The notes under the pieces: generated by a model
Told to the model about the DNA's origin: nothing
What the model saw: only the letters and a program-made list of their open reading frames with translations
The model's database searches: none
From: JAVJQS01 sp040218815
GTDB taxonomy: Bacteria; Bacteroidota; Bacteroidia; Flavobacteriales_E; Vicingaceae
Assembly: GCA_040218815.1 (NCBI GenBank)
Contig: JAVJQS010000004.1
Coordinates: 785,662-849,661, forward strand
Reading direction: 5' to 3'
DNA: 64,000 bases
Part shown: positions 43,589-54,300 of the stretch, one piece after another
How positions within the stretch are numbered: position 1 is the first letter of the stretch
Layout of the letters: every line of letters starts with the position of its first letter
Position numbers and translations under genes: made by a program

Positions 43589-44122
43589 ATGAAAACGCTA
43601 TTTTTAAGTCTAAGTATCCTATTAGTATTTTCTTTTTCAATGAATTATTTATATGATTTTACTTCTGACAGCAATTCTGATTGGCAAGTTGTTGATGATA
43701 GAGTGATGGGTGGTGTTTCCCAAGGAATCTTTACTACAAACCAGGAAGGAAATGGTGTTTTCTCGGGGCACGTTTCCTTAGAAAATAACGGTGGCTTTTC
43801 ATCGGTAATGCACCAATTGAATGGTTTCCAAATTGAAGATGCTCAAAAAGTTATACTTAAAGTAAAAGGCGATAAAAAAGCTTATCAATTTCGCTTAAAA
43901 GCAAACAATTCAGATGCTCATTCATTTATCCAAAGCTTTCAAACTAATGGTGAGTGGCAAGAAATAGAACTTCCATTGAATGGCTTCTATGCCAGCTTTA
44001 GAGGAAGAAAATTAGATATGCCCAACTTCTCTGCAGACAAAGTAGCAGAAATTCGTTTTTTAATCGCAAACAAAAAAGATCAAGACTTTCGCCTAGAAAT
44101 TGATTGGATTGCCTTGAAGTAA
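43589..44122 (+). CDS. CIA30-family protein
   Basis: A 177-residue protein of the complex I intermediate-associated protein 30 (NDUFAF1-like) family, a jelly-roll carbohydrate-binding-like fold. The diagnostic start WQVVDDRVMGGVSQG (about 33-47) and the SGHVSLENNGGFSSV segment are clear, as is the end FRLEIDWI. A short hydrophobic leader (1-18) suggests membrane association or export. Bacterial members are of unknown function and should not be assumed to assemble complex I. It converges with the E1 gene; the two coding regions abut. Confidence 0.88.
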   Translation: MKTLFLSLSILLVFSFSMNYLYDFTSDSNSDWQVVDDRVMGGVSQGIFTTNQEGNGVFSGHVSLENNGGFSSVMHQLNGFQIEDAQKVILKVKGDKKAYQFRLKANNSDAHSFIQSFQTNGEWQEIELPLNGFYASFRGRKLDMPNFSADKVAEIRFLIANKKDQDFRLEIDWIALK

Positions 44123-46174
44123 TTAGAAGTTCAATAACTCCTTCATCTTCTCTTCTACTTTCTCAGCATTTGGTATCATGGCCTGCTCTAAAATTGAATT
44201 TAAAGGAATTGCTGGCATACTTTCAGATCCCATTGCCATAACAGGTGCTTCTAAATATTTAAAACAATTTTCTTGAATTAATCCCGCAATATTTCTAGCA
44301 AAAGAATTTTCAATGGCATCTTCTGTCAATACTAAGCAGCGGTTGTGTTTTTTTACTGACTCAAAAATCGCATCTTTATCAAGAGGGTTTAATGTTCTTA
44401 AATCTACAATTTCCACCTTGCCTTCTAGGTTTTTAGAGGCATTCAACGCCCAGTGAACGCCCATACCATAAGTAATTACCGTCATGGAGTTTCCGCTATT
44501 AATACATTCTTCACTTGCCTCCTGTACTACTCTAGCTTTCCCAAATGGCAATACATAATCTTCAGCCGGCTCAATGGTTTTAGCAGCTAAAGTTCCTGGC
44601 ACTTTACTCCAGTACAAACCTTTGTGTTCAAAAATCACGACAGGGTTTGGATCGTGATATGCCGCTTTCATTAAGCCCTTTAAATCTGCACCATTACTAG
44701 GATAAGCGATTTTTATCCCTTTGATGTTGGCAATTATCGTTTCTACACTTGAAGAGTGATAAGGTCCACCACTTCCGTAGGCTCCAATTGGAACTCTCAA
44801 AATCATTCCTGCATTGTACTTCCCGTTAGATAGGTAATAGGACCGACTTAACTCCGTATACAATTGATTTATCCCCGGAAAAATATAATCTGCAAATTGA
44901 ACCTCAACGATTGGTTTTAGGCCAACCGCTGACATTCCAACGGTTGAACCTACAATAAAGGCCTCTTGAATTGGCGTATTGAAGACCCGCTCATCGCCAA
45001 ATTTTTGAGCCAAAGTAGCTGCTTCTCTAAAAACTCCACCTAATCGTCCACCAACATCTTGTCCATACAACAAGCATTCTTTGTTGTTTTTCATTAATTC
45101 TTCTACTGCATGTAAGGCACAATCCACCATAACTACGCTTTCGCCGTTCTTTGGAGAACGCTCCCCTTTTTCCTCCGTTATTTCAGTTGGCGCATAATCG
45201 AATTCAAATAAATCTTCAGGTTTAGGATCATCAGCTTTTAAGGCTTTGTCGTAATCCTTTTCTACTTTTTTTCGACTTGCTTTTTCAATTGCTTTTAAAT
45301 CCTTCTCTGAGAAGCCGTTTTTTAACAGTTCATTCCTCAATTTTGGATACGGATCTCTCGTTTTTTGTTCATCCAAATCATCTCTATACCACTCCATTCT
45401 TACACCAGAAGTATGGTGATTTAATAGCGGAACTTTAGCATGCACCAATATCGGTCGGCGCTCTTTTCGAATAATGTTGATCGCCTTTTCAATGGTGTCA
45501 TAGCTTTCCCTGAAATCACTTCCATCTATAGTAAATGCCTCAATGCCATGGAAGCCTTTGATGTATTCGTAAGCATTTTGAGCACGTGTTTCTTCAGCAT
45601 TGGCAGAAATGTCCCATTCGTTGTCTTGAATTAAATACAAGATGGGCAATTGCCTTAATGCGGCCATTTGAAAGGCCTCTGCTACTTCTCCTTCTGTAAC
45701 TGAAGCATCACCTAAAGAACAAAGTACCAATGGGTTTTTCTTGTCGTCTATTTTAACTTGTTCTTTGTATTGTAATCCCAATGCTGCACCTGTTGCAGGA
45801 ATAGCTTGCATTCCAGTAGCTGAAGATTGATGAGGAATTTTTGGTTTGTCCTCATCCTTGAGGCTTGGGTGAGAGTAATAAGTTCTACCTCCTGAAAAAG
45901 GATCATCTTTTTTAGCCATCAACTGCAGTATTAAATCATATGGCTGCATGCCTATTCCCAATAAAATAGAATCATCACGATAATATGGATAAGCAAAGTC
46001 GAAGTTTTTCAATTGCATACCAACAGCCAATTGAATTGCTTCATGTCCTCTAGAAGTTGCATGAACATACTTTGAAACTACTTTGAAGTTCTCTTCATAG
46101 TATTCCGTCATGCTCTTTGCAGTGGACATCAATTCAAATGCATTCTTTAAGGTTGTTTTATTTATTTTACTCAT
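44123..46174 (-). CDS. 2-oxoacid dehydrogenase E1, fused alpha and beta subunits
   Basis: The thiamine-diphosphate decarboxylase of a branched-chain-type 2-oxoacid dehydrogenase complex, with alpha (about 1-325) and beta (about 345-683) in one 683-residue chain. The ThDP motif runs GDASVTEGEVAEAF (155-168) to Asn185 (NEWDIS). The beta part has LLYGQDVGGRLGGVFREA, QEAFIVGSTVGMSAVGL and IFPGINQL. The alpha/beta fusion is common in Bacteroidota. E2 is 0.7 kb upstream on the same strand, with a four-helix-bundle gene between. Pyruvate is a less likely substrate. E3 is not in the window. Confidence 0.9.
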   Translation of the reverse strand: MSKINKTTLKNAFELMSTAKSMTEYYEENFKVVSKYVHATSRGHEAIQLAVGMQLKNFDFAYPYYRDDSILLGIGMQPYDLILQLMAKKDDPFSGGRTYYSHPSLKDEDKPKIPHQSSATGMQAIPATGAALGLQYKEQVKIDDKKNPLVLCSLGDASVTEGEVAEAFQMAALRQLPILYLIQDNEWDISANAEETRAQNAYEYIKGFHGIEAFTIDGSDFRESYDTIEKAINIIRKERRPILVHAKVPLLNHHTSGVRMEWYRDDLDEQKTRDPYPKLRNELLKNGFSEKDLKAIEKASRKKVEKDYDKALKADDPKPEDLFEFDYAPTEITEEKGERSPKNGESVVMVDCALHAVEELMKNNKECLLYGQDVGGRLGGVFREAATLAQKFGDERVFNTPIQEAFIVGSTVGMSAVGLKPIVEVQFADYIFPGINQLYTELSRSYYLSNGKYNAGMILRVPIGAYGSGGPYHSSSVETIIANIKGIKIAYPSNGADLKGLMKAAYHDPNPVVIFEHKGLYWSKVPGTLAAKTIEPAEDYVLPFGKARVVQEASEECINSGNSMTVITYGMGVHWALNASKNLEGKVEIVDLRTLNPLDKDAIFESVKKHNRCLVLTEDAIENSFARNIAGLIQENCFKYLEAPVMAMGSESMPAIPLNSILEQAMIPNAEKVEEKMKELLNF

Positions 46175-46245
46175 ATTCAGTTTTTTGCTTTAACAACAGT
46201 TATTCTCTAATCATATTAAATGAAGTATTACTAGCTAGCTTTTTT

Positions 46246-46345
46246 CGATTAAAGATTAAGGATAAAGGATTAAAGCTTATCCCTAGTGAACAAACTTTAG
46301 CTTTCGTCTTTCATCCTTCATCCTTCATCCTTTCTCCTACATCCA
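46246..46345. repeat. Short-word spacer downstream of the four-helix-bundle gene
   Basis: GATTAAAGATTAAGGATAAAGGATTAAAG words, then TTCATCCTTCATCCTTCATC words, fill the space up to the E1 gene. No gene is seen. Confidence 0.5.
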
Positions 46346-46705
46346 TCATACATTTTTCTTAGAGGTATTAATTAACGATCCAATCATTTTAGAAACACTT
46401 ATTGTAATCTTATGTATTTCATTTTTTTCAGCATCAGTAATCATTTTTTGTTCTTCAGCTAAATACAACATTGATCTCACCTCTCCACATGATCCTTTGG
46501 CAACGTATAAAAAATAAATCCACTCCTTATTACTTTTTCGCTCAAATCCTTCAGCAATATTGTTAGAAACTGATAGTGCAGCCCTCAAAATTTGATCTCT
46601 AAAAAAATACTTCTTAGAATCTCCAAAATATTTTGATGTGACATTATACAATTCTTTAGCAGATTGCCACACTCTTAAATCCTCAAATTGCTGATAGTTT
46701 CCCAT
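46346..46705 (-). CDS. Four-helix-bundle protein (23S rRNA intervening-sequence / S23 family)
   Basis: A 119-residue all-helical protein of the S23/IVP family, first found in intervening sequences of 23S rRNA and related to Avd of diversity-generating retroelements. The N terminus MGNYQQFEDLRVWQSAKEL and the core SVSNNIAEGFERKSNKEWIY are typical. I start at the ATG at 46703-46705; a longer frame from 46753 only translates spacer repeats. It lies between E2 and E1 of a dehydrogenase operon, in the same direction, flanked both sides by short-word repeats. It has no evident tie to the enzyme, and looks inserted. Confidence 0.85.
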   Translation of the reverse strand: MGNYQQFEDLRVWQSAKELYNVTSKYFGDSKKYFFRDQILRAALSVSNNIAEGFERKSNKEWIYFLYVAKGSCGEVRSMLYLAEEQKMITDAEKNEIHKITISVSKMIGSLINTSKKNV

Positions 46706-46904
46706 ACATAAACTCTTTAACCCTTTCTCTTTAATCCTTGATCTTTCATCCATAATCTCTTATCTATCCACAAAGCCCACAAAGTTTTCACCAAGTGCGC
46801 AAAGAGTTCAATTCATCTAAAATCTTTTATCTCTTTTCTCATCCATCTTTTCTCCTTCATCCTTCATCCTTTCTCCTTCATCCTTCATCCTTCATCCTTT
46901 CACT
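46706..46904. repeat. Short-word spacer upstream of the four-helix-bundle gene
   Basis: Dominated by TCATCC/TTCTCCTTCATCC words (46840-46900), with ATCTTTTATCTCTTTTCTC words before them. It separates E2 from the four-helix-bundle gene. No ORF is credible. Confidence 0.55.
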
Positions 46905-48167
46905 TCACCCAATACTCCTATTCTCATCAAAAGCCTCTAAGTAATCTCCAATTCTTGCTAAAAAGGAACCACCTAAGTTTCCGTCTACCACTCGGTGATC
47001 ATAAGAAAGTGACAAGTACATCATGTGGCGAATCGCAATCACATCACCGTATTCAGACTCAACTACCACTGCTCTTTTTCGAATAGCTCCTGTAGCCAAA
47101 ATGGCCACCTCAGGCTGATTAATAATTGGCGTGCCCATTATATTTCTAAAGGTCCCTACGTTGCTAATAGTAAATGTGCTGCCTTTAATCTCATCGGCTT
47201 TTAGTTTGTTCTTTCGAGCACGGTCTACCAAGTCATTTACTGAAGTAGTTAAGCCCAATAAGTTTTGTCGATCGGCATTTTTAATCACAGGAACGATCAG
47301 ATTTCCATTTGGTAAAGCTGCTGCCAAACCAATGTTCATGTCCTTTTTCACCATGATCTTATTCCCATCAACGGAAACGTTTATCAACGGAAATTCTTGT
47401 AAAGCTTGAACTACTGCTTCAACAAAAATTGGAGTAAAGGTTATCTTCTGACCGTGTTTCTGAGCAAAAGCGTCTTTGTTTTTCTCCCTCCATTTAACAA
47501 TCTTAGTTACATCTGCTTCTACGTATGATGTTACATGAGGAGCAGTATGTTTTGAATGCACCATATGGTCTGCAATCATGCTGCGCATACGATCCATTTG
47601 AATGATTTCATGACCACCACCATCAAAATTTGATGTGCCTGAAGTTGATTGAACTGTTTTGCTTGGTTTTTTGCCTGACTTAATGTAATTGGCTAAATCA
47701 TTTTTTAAGACCCTTCCTTGACTACCACTTCCTTCAATTTGACTCAATTCCTCAAAAGAAATCCCTTCCTTTTCTGCCATGCTTCGCACCAAGGGAGAAT
47801 AAAACCGACCTGATTCATCAAAACGTTCAATAGTTGTGCTTGATGAAGCCGTTGCTGTTTTCTTAACGTTATCAGCCGGTGTTTCTTCATTATTCGCTGT
47901 TGGAGTGGGCTTTTCTTCTACTTTAGCATCACTATCAATTAATGCAATGGCCTCACCAATCTTAACTACCTGATTGATTTCTACTAAGTGTTTTTTTAAC
48001 ACACCACTTTCAGTAGCAGCTATTTCAGAATCTACCTTATCGGTAGCCACTTCTAAAATAGCTTCATCTTTTTCTACCGCTTCCCCTTCTTGTTTCAACC
48101 AATTTAAAACTGTTGCTTCAGCGATGCTTTCACCCATTTTGGGCAGTTTAACTTCAATGCTTGCCAT
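46905..48167 (-). CDS. Dihydrolipoamide acyltransferase (E2) of a 2-oxoacid dehydrogenase complex
   Basis: A 420-residue E2 with three parts. The lipoyl domain has the modified Lys44 in EVATDKVDSEIA. A low-complexity linker contains the E3/E1-binding segment (RFYSPLVRSMAEKEGISFEE, about 122-165). The catalytic acyltransferase domain ends with the active-site YDHRVVDG (about 393-400). With the E1 fusion downstream it makes most of a branched-chain-type complex feeding acyl-CoA. The exact acid (branched-chain, pyruvate or 2-oxoglutarate) is not fixed by sequence. It is divergent from the Lrp regulator across 166 bp. Confidence 0.92.
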   Translation of the reverse strand: MASIEVKLPKMGESIAEATVLNWLKQEGEAVEKDEAILEVATDKVDSEIAATESGVLKKHLVEINQVVKIGEAIALIDSDAKVEEKPTPTANNEETPADNVKKTATASSSTTIERFDESGRFYSPLVRSMAEKEGISFEELSQIEGSGSQGRVLKNDLANYIKSGKKPSKTVQSTSGTSNFDGGGHEIIQMDRMRSMIADHMVHSKHTAPHVTSYVEADVTKIVKWREKNKDAFAQKHGQKITFTPIFVEAVVQALQEFPLINVSVDGNKIMVKKDMNIGLAAALPNGNLIVPVIKNADRQNLLGLTTSVNDLVDRARKNKLKADEIKGSTFTISNVGTFRNIMGTPIINQPEVAILATGAIRKRAVVVESEYGDVIAIRHMMYLSLSYDHRVVDGNLGGSFLARIGDYLEAFDENRSIG

Positions 48168-48237
48168 AAACTATAACTTAGAATAATCAGCTTCAAATGT
48201 AGTGTGTAAATAGATGATTAACTAAGGAATTGAAAAA

Positions 48238-48270
48238 TTGTAGATGATAATTCTATTTTTACTACTTTTG
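48238..48270 (+). promoter_or_regulatory. Candidate promoter of the Lrp-family regulator gene
   Basis: TTG (48238-48240), 22 nt and TACTTTTG (48263-48270) match the Bacteroidota consensus. The ATG is 63 bp on. The region is shared with the divergent E2 gene, so the regulator could also control the dehydrogenase operon (inference). Confidence 0.55.
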
Positions 48271-48333
48271 ATAGATTAAAATACCAATTAAATCTACTTT
48301 AACTCAACTAAATAGAATTTAATTCTTTATTTC

Positions 48334-48798
48334 ATGAAAAAAATAGACCAAATCGATGCTCAACTGCTTGAACTACTGCAAAAAGATGGAAGAATCACCA
48401 TAAAGGAACTCGCACAACAGTTGGGCATGTCGACTACTCCCATTTTTGAGCGGGTAAAAAAACTAGAGAAAGCGGGTATTATTGATCATTATGCTGCTGT
48501 ATTGAATGCAGACAAATTGGGTAAAAAATTATATGCCTTTGCGCACATCTCCTTAAAAGATCATTCTAAAGAGTTGGTGAGGCAGTTTACAGAGCAAATC
48601 ACGAAGATCCCGCAGGTATTAGAGTGCCATTATGTAACCGGAGATTCAGATTTTATCTTAAAAATCTTGTTGAACGATATGGAGAAATACCGTGAATTTA
48701 TGATGGATCAATTGTTTGACATGAGTAACATTGCCAAAGTAGAGTCGTTTCTATCCTTATCGGTATTGAAGCATGGGAATTATATAGCAGTTGATTAA
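48334..48798 (+). CDS. Lrp/AsnC-family transcriptional regulator
   Basis: A 154-residue regulator. An N-terminal helix-turn-helix (about 20-55, ELAQQLGMSTTPIFERVKKL) is followed by the AsnC ligand-binding/oligomerisation domain (about 68-150) with VTGDSDFILKI, a typical effector-pocket segment. Such proteins sense amino acids or their keto acids. Its position divergent from a branched-chain-type dehydrogenase E2 makes regulation by branched-chain compounds an attractive guess. It is not followed by another co-directional gene. Confidence 0.93.
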   Translation: MKKIDQIDAQLLELLQKDGRITIKELAQQLGMSTTPIFERVKKLEKAGIIDHYAAVLNADKLGKKLYAFAHISLKDHSKELVRQFTEQITKIPQVLECHYVTGDSDFILKILLNDMEKYREFMMDQLFDMSNIAKVESFLSLSVLKHGNYIAVD

Positions 48799-48911
48799 TT
48801 ATACCAATAAAACTTTCAAATATAGTTCCACATTTGCGGAACTTTTTTGCAAGTAACTCGGCACAAGTACCATGAAATCTTGTTGTAGGACAACTCAATG
48901 GTAAATTGGTA

Positions 48912-51353
48912 TTACTGCTTTACCACTTTCAAATTTGCTCTTTCCCCTTTTTGATTGGTCAGCTGAATGAAATAAATACCAGCGGCTGCTGGTAACTCCA
49001 ATTGAAAGGATTGATCATTAAATTGTTCTTCTTTCATTAATTGTCCCTGTAAATTAAGCACTTGAATTGTTACCTTTTTAGTCGATTCTTCCAAGTTTAT
49101 TTGAACTAATCCACTCGTTGGATTTGGATAAAAGGAGACTTGCTCTTGAAAAGCAATTTCAGATAGTCCTACAGGGAAAAATGGAATGCAAGCAGAGGTA
49201 TCTTTGCAGCCACTTTTGGTTATTGCAACTGTATAAAAACCAGTATCTCTGGGAACAAAAAATTTGTTTGTTTCGTTTTCAATTATTGTCTTTGACTCAC
49301 AATTATACCATTGATAGTCAGCCAAATCATAAGCTGCAAATAATGTATCGTTCTGAACTAAAATTGGCTCAGTCCATTCCACCCTTGGAGAGTTTATTCC
49401 TGTTGAATCTTGAAAATAATAACGTGTTGCAAAGCTACTGTCCCCTTTTACCATATAAGCAATACTGTCATCACAAATTATAATCGAATCATTATATGTC
49501 GAAGAATTGAACACACTATCCAAAAGTTCAAAAGCTGTTCCTATTGGATAAGATCGATAAATGGAGTACTTTCTTGTTTCATCTTCTCGGTAACTGCTTC
49601 TACTCTCTTCCCAACTCAACTGAATAAAAGAAGAAACATTTGTAAGCGCCAAAGAACTGTTGTCTAATTGAATGGTGTCACTTGCTTGGCTTAAAGTAGT
49701 TCTGTTGGTGGAGTTACACAGCAAGTTTTTAGCCTTAACAAAGTAATATTTATTCTTAGTAATGCTATCTACATAAATACGCAGGTTGTAATCTCCTACA
49801 CTATCTATCAAACTATAGCTCCCATTTTCGGTTGCCGATCCATAAATATACCATTGCTGAAAACTACTCTGAATAACATTTTGTGCTTTCCAACTCAGTT
49901 CTCTTTCAAGAGTATCTCCATTAATAAATTGCATGCTTGGCTTGCTTGTATTATTCTTTTCAACTAGAGTAATTTTCAATACTCCACTTATACTTTCAGG
50001 AAAAGGACAATGATCATCTTGAGCCTTGTAATAGAAAAGGTAGGTCTTCGATTTTCCATTTCTATCTAAATGGCTGCAATTGGTTTGCCATTCAAAAGTG
50101 GTATTTACCCTTTGTTGGGCTTGTATGGTGTATCCTAATTCTGAGGAATCATAGGCTGGTGTTGTATTTTTTAATATAGCACAAGGTGGAAAAGCACACG
50201 CCATTGTATCTGTAAAATCTGATGAATAGAGTTGACCATAGGGTTTAATGCTCACCGACTGAAAATTAGTACCTATTCCTGTAGTATCATTATCAATCAA
50301 TTGAATAGGAATACTGATGTTGGCACCTGCTTGATATGTTAACGAAAGGTTTCGCTGCTTTTTATTGTTTAAAAAGACATCAGGTTTTTGATTTTTAGCA
50401 AGACTATCATAAGGTAATGTTGGACAAGTTCCTATTGCCAAGGGCAGCTCTCTATAAGTAGTTGCAACTACCTTCCCCTCTCGCCATGAATCAATTTGAA
50501 CAACATTGATAAATTTTTCTGTAGTAGTGCCGCTATAAACTGCCAGCTCAATATTTCCAGTTACAGGATCTAACATACTGGGTTTATTTCTTGAATCAAT
50601 TGTATCATCAGGCGTAGGGTCTGAAGGAGAATAACCAGGCTTATAAATCAAAGGGTCTGGATTTGCATAAGGAGGGTTATAGGCTCTATCCCAAGAAAAT
50701 GAGATGGAGTCATTCTCTCTTTGTATGCCAATGTTATTATAGGCATTTTCACCCCTACATATAGTAGTTGTTGGAGGTGATATAAATTGAGGAGATGAAT
50801 AAAAGCAACTATCAACTAAATCTGAGTTTACGGTAGGATACATCGCAGCTCTCAACAACATTGTTCCAGTAGTTTGAACATTTTTTATGTCTGCCGGTCT
50901 ACAACACACTGATTCCCAATAAAACTTCCAACCTTTTGTTGGTGGAACACCTTTCATAGTAAGGGGATTAGATTTATAGAAAAATTGCTGAGCTTGCTGA
51001 ACAGCATCTTGGTCGCGATTATCACAAGAATTAGGAGATCCGTATTGATCAGTACAGGAAGGCGACATATCGCCACTTTTAGTAGCCAACCATCTTACAG
51101 AATCTGGTTTTAGCACTATTTTATCAAATGGATTCCCAGAGTTTTCTGTAGGTAAACGGGTACCAACAATAGTAATTGTTTCGTCTGTGTAATTAAAAAT
51201 TATTCCAGTACAATCGCGATAAACCTCCATGAAAAATTGGTACTGTCCATTATTTAAACACCTCCAATAAATGGTGCCTCCAAAAATGTGCGAGGCAAAA
51301 GAAGATTGAGTAATTAATAGAATGGAGATACTAAGGAGTAGAAATTTTTTCAT
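48912..51353 (-). CDS. Large secreted T9SS protein (813 aa), paralogue 1
   Basis: A signal peptide (1-20) is followed at once by SHIFGGTIYWRCLNNGQYQF, the start of a Bacteroidota family of huge cell-surface proteins, with several Cys pairs (CTG, CADS-like, CCRPADI). The middle has FN3-like stretches. A Y-Q-W-Y-N-C module (about 682-726) precedes the T9SS type A domain, which begins FYPNPTSGLVQINL (about 741) and ends GIYFIQLTNQKGERANLKVV. Cargo role is unknown; adhesion or gliding-related surface roles are typical. Its upstream paralogue at 51397 is 43 bp away. Confidence 0.85.
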   Translation of the reverse strand: MKKFLLLSISILLITQSSFASHIFGGTIYWRCLNNGQYQFFMEVYRDCTGIIFNYTDETITIVGTRLPTENSGNPFDKIVLKPDSVRWLATKSGDMSPSCTDQYGSPNSCDNRDQDAVQQAQQFFYKSNPLTMKGVPPTKGWKFYWESVCCRPADIKNVQTTGTMLLRAAMYPTVNSDLVDSCFYSSPQFISPPTTTICRGENAYNNIGIQRENDSISFSWDRAYNPPYANPDPLIYKPGYSPSDPTPDDTIDSRNKPSMLDPVTGNIELAVYSGTTTEKFINVVQIDSWREGKVVATTYRELPLAIGTCPTLPYDSLAKNQKPDVFLNNKKQRNLSLTYQAGANISIPIQLIDNDTTGIGTNFQSVSIKPYGQLYSSDFTDTMACAFPPCAILKNTTPAYDSSELGYTIQAQQRVNTTFEWQTNCSHLDRNGKSKTYLFYYKAQDDHCPFPESISGVLKITLVEKNNTSKPSMQFINGDTLERELSWKAQNVIQSSFQQWYIYGSATENGSYSLIDSVGDYNLRIYVDSITKNKYYFVKAKNLLCNSTNRTTLSQASDTIQLDNSSLALTNVSSFIQLSWEESRSSYREDETRKYSIYRSYPIGTAFELLDSVFNSSTYNDSIIICDDSIAYMVKGDSSFATRYYFQDSTGINSPRVEWTEPILVQNDTLFAAYDLADYQWYNCESKTIIENETNKFFVPRDTGFYTVAITKSGCKDTSACIPFFPVGLSEIAFQEQVSFYPNPTSGLVQINLEESTKKVTIQVLNLQGQLMKEEQFNDQSFQLELPAAAGIYFIQLTNQKGERANLKVVKQ

Positions 51354-51396
51354 AAGAATTGGTGTAATTAAAGGGTTAAAAGTAATAAAAAGTGAA

Positions 51397-54300
51397 CTAC
51401 TGCTTCACCACCTTAAAGTTTGCTCGCTCACCTGCTTGATTGGTGAGTTGGATGAAGTAAATGCCTGCTTTACCATTTAAATTCAATTCGATTAATTGTT
51501 GTTCACTGACTAGCTTTTCTTGAACTACTTGTCCGTGTATACTAATTACTCGAAGCTGAATATTTTTATAATTTTTATTAAGGCGTATACTTAATTTTTC
51601 ATTCGTAGGATTGGGATAAACCACTATACCTTCTTGAAAACTTTGCTTTGGCAAGCCAATTGGGAAATAAGGATAGCAACGGGACGTGTCTGAATAGCCA
51701 AAATCCGAAACAATTACTGCGTAATAGCCCGTATCAGTCATTACATAAGTTTGCTTTTTTGCACCGGGTATAATTGTTTTATCTCCACAATTGTACCATT
51801 GGTAACTCGCATCATTATCTAAACTTTTAAGGGTATCCTTGCCAATTAAAACAATAGAATCGTTTAAGTTTAAACTAACAGGCAAACATTTAGATGTATC
51901 AGCATAGTTAAAAATTGAAACAATAACAGCATATTTGCCAGTGTCTGTTGCTATATACTTTTGATTATTTGCCCCTGGAATAATAATTTTTGTGTTGCAG
52001 TTGAACCATTGATAATTAGCAACATTTTCTAGGCTTTCTAAAGTATCTTTTCCTCTTTTTTGAATTGAATTATTCAAAGCAATTAAAACTTCAAGGCAAT
52101 TAGATGTATCTCTGCAGCTTGCATTTTGAGTTATGACGGCATATTTCCCAGTGTCAAGTAAGGTAAGATCTCTAGAATTGGCATTGGCAATTAAACTATT
52201 TGTGTTGCAATCAATCCACTGATAACTGTCTGCCGGGTAATCTGTATTTAGAAGTTCTGGGCCTATGCGTTGAACAGTTGGTTTTGAATAGTTTAAGAAT
52301 ACCGTATCAATTATACTAAACGTGCTAAAGGTAAGCGTATCTAAACTATCTATTGGTGAATCAAAATTACTCCCTTGCTTCCAAGTAACTACAGTATCTC
52401 TCGCTTCAATGCGGAAGGCAGCATAATTGCCACAAACATTAGAGGAGATCTCTTTTTGGGTTGAATAAGTGCTATCTCGCAAATACCAATTGGATGAGTC
52501 TGACAAACTTGCTAAAGTAATGGAATCACTCTGCCAAATATAATAGCGCGTTTTAGCTTCATACTTAAAATAGTCATATGTTTCAGCAGAATCTGCTTTG
52601 GGACTATTCCATTCTAAATTTACACGCTGGTTAGAACTATTTAAGCTATCATCTACGCCAGTTGTTTCTAGTTCCATCACTCTTACAGGGTCAGAATTTT
52701 TTGATTCTACATCATTGGTACAACCTGAAACTGCTCGCATCCGCATGTACCAATCTCTATTCCACCGCTTATTTAAAATATTTCTTGGTGATGTTGGGTC
52801 TAATGGATTAACATTAAAGAATAATTGAAAGTATACATTCTTCTTTTCTTGCTGGAATTCCTTTAAATTATTATTTAAGTTATTCCAAGTTGGTGGATCT
52901 ATCCCATTAAGAGTTGTTGCTTCTTCTACAATGTACTTTTCAAAAGTAAAAGCAGAATCAACAGGAGGCACCCATTGGTAGGTAATTTCCCCCTTTAAAT
53001 CAACATCTATTCCTTTCATGATTGGAGCTGTCAAGGGCACTGGATCACGCAGTTGAACTGTTAATGTTGGTGCAATTGAACCCGGAATGGGGCAAGCATC
53101 ATCTTGAATATTAAAAATAAAATTGAAAATGGCCTCATTTGTACCAGGAAGACCAGTTTTACCTTGTAAGTGAGAGCAGTCTGTTTGCCAAATAAAATTA
53201 GTTCGAATGTCTGAAGTGTCCTTTATTTGATAGCGTGGAGGATTTAATGTAGTGTCGAGACTTGGAGTTAATTTTTCCAAATAGGCACAAGGTTCTACAA
53301 ACAAATTTTGCCCAGCACCATAAGTTACTTGACAAGGGGTAGGCATTTTTCTATCTCTAGAGAACAATAAGCCTTCAGGTTGCAGGCTTAAGACTTGCTC
53401 TTTGGTATTCGAGCTGTCCCAATAATCCTTGTCAACAACTTCTATGGGAATATCAATTAATTGCCCAGCAGTTACATTTACAGTATATGCTAATGTGGTA
53501 TCTCCATTTATAACCGCTTTGGGTTGGCTATTAACTTTTTGGTTCGGTAAACTCGGACAACTTAAGACACTAATAGGTATTTCGCGAAAAACCTCAGCAA
53601 TTTTAGCTCCTTCACGGTAAGATTCTACTTTAGAAACAGTAATGTAACGTCGAGTGTTAATACCATTATACACAGCCATTTTCACTTGACCAGTCGCCGC
53701 ATCAATAGTTGATGGAATGTTCCGGCTATCGAAACTAGCATCAGGTGTAGGGTTATTTGGAGAGAAACCATTTTTATAATTTAATAATACCGGACTACTG
53801 AATGGTGGATTTATTGGCCGGTCCCATGAATATACTAAGGAATCTAGATCTGTATCGATCACATTATGATTGTAGTTGACCTCCACTCCCCTGCAAAAAA
53901 TAGCTGTTGGATAGGCACTAAATTGTGGAGAAGAATCAATACAAGGGTCTTTATCATTACTGCCTGGAACACGATACATACCAGCTCTCAAGAGCGTTGT
54001 TCCTGTTGTTGTTACATTAACTATATCTACTGGTCTACAACAAGATGATTCCCAATAAAATCTCCAACCTGCTGCATTTGGTTGCCCTGCTAAAGTGATT
54101 GGATCAGATCGATAGAAAAATTGCTGTACACTTCCTCTGTCACTATTTGCGCACGAATAGCCGTTATCATAAAGATCAGAGCATTTAGGTGAAATATCAC
54201 CATTATTCTCAGTATTCCATCTTAATGAATCTGGTTTGATCGTGATTTTATCAAAAGCGTTCCCAGCTAACCCTTTTGGTAAAGGAGTGCCCTCAATTAT

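Noticed and set aside
46346..46705. Avd of a diversity-generating retroelement
   Set aside because: No reverse transcriptase, template repeat or variable repeat is present nearby; family likeness alone is not enough.
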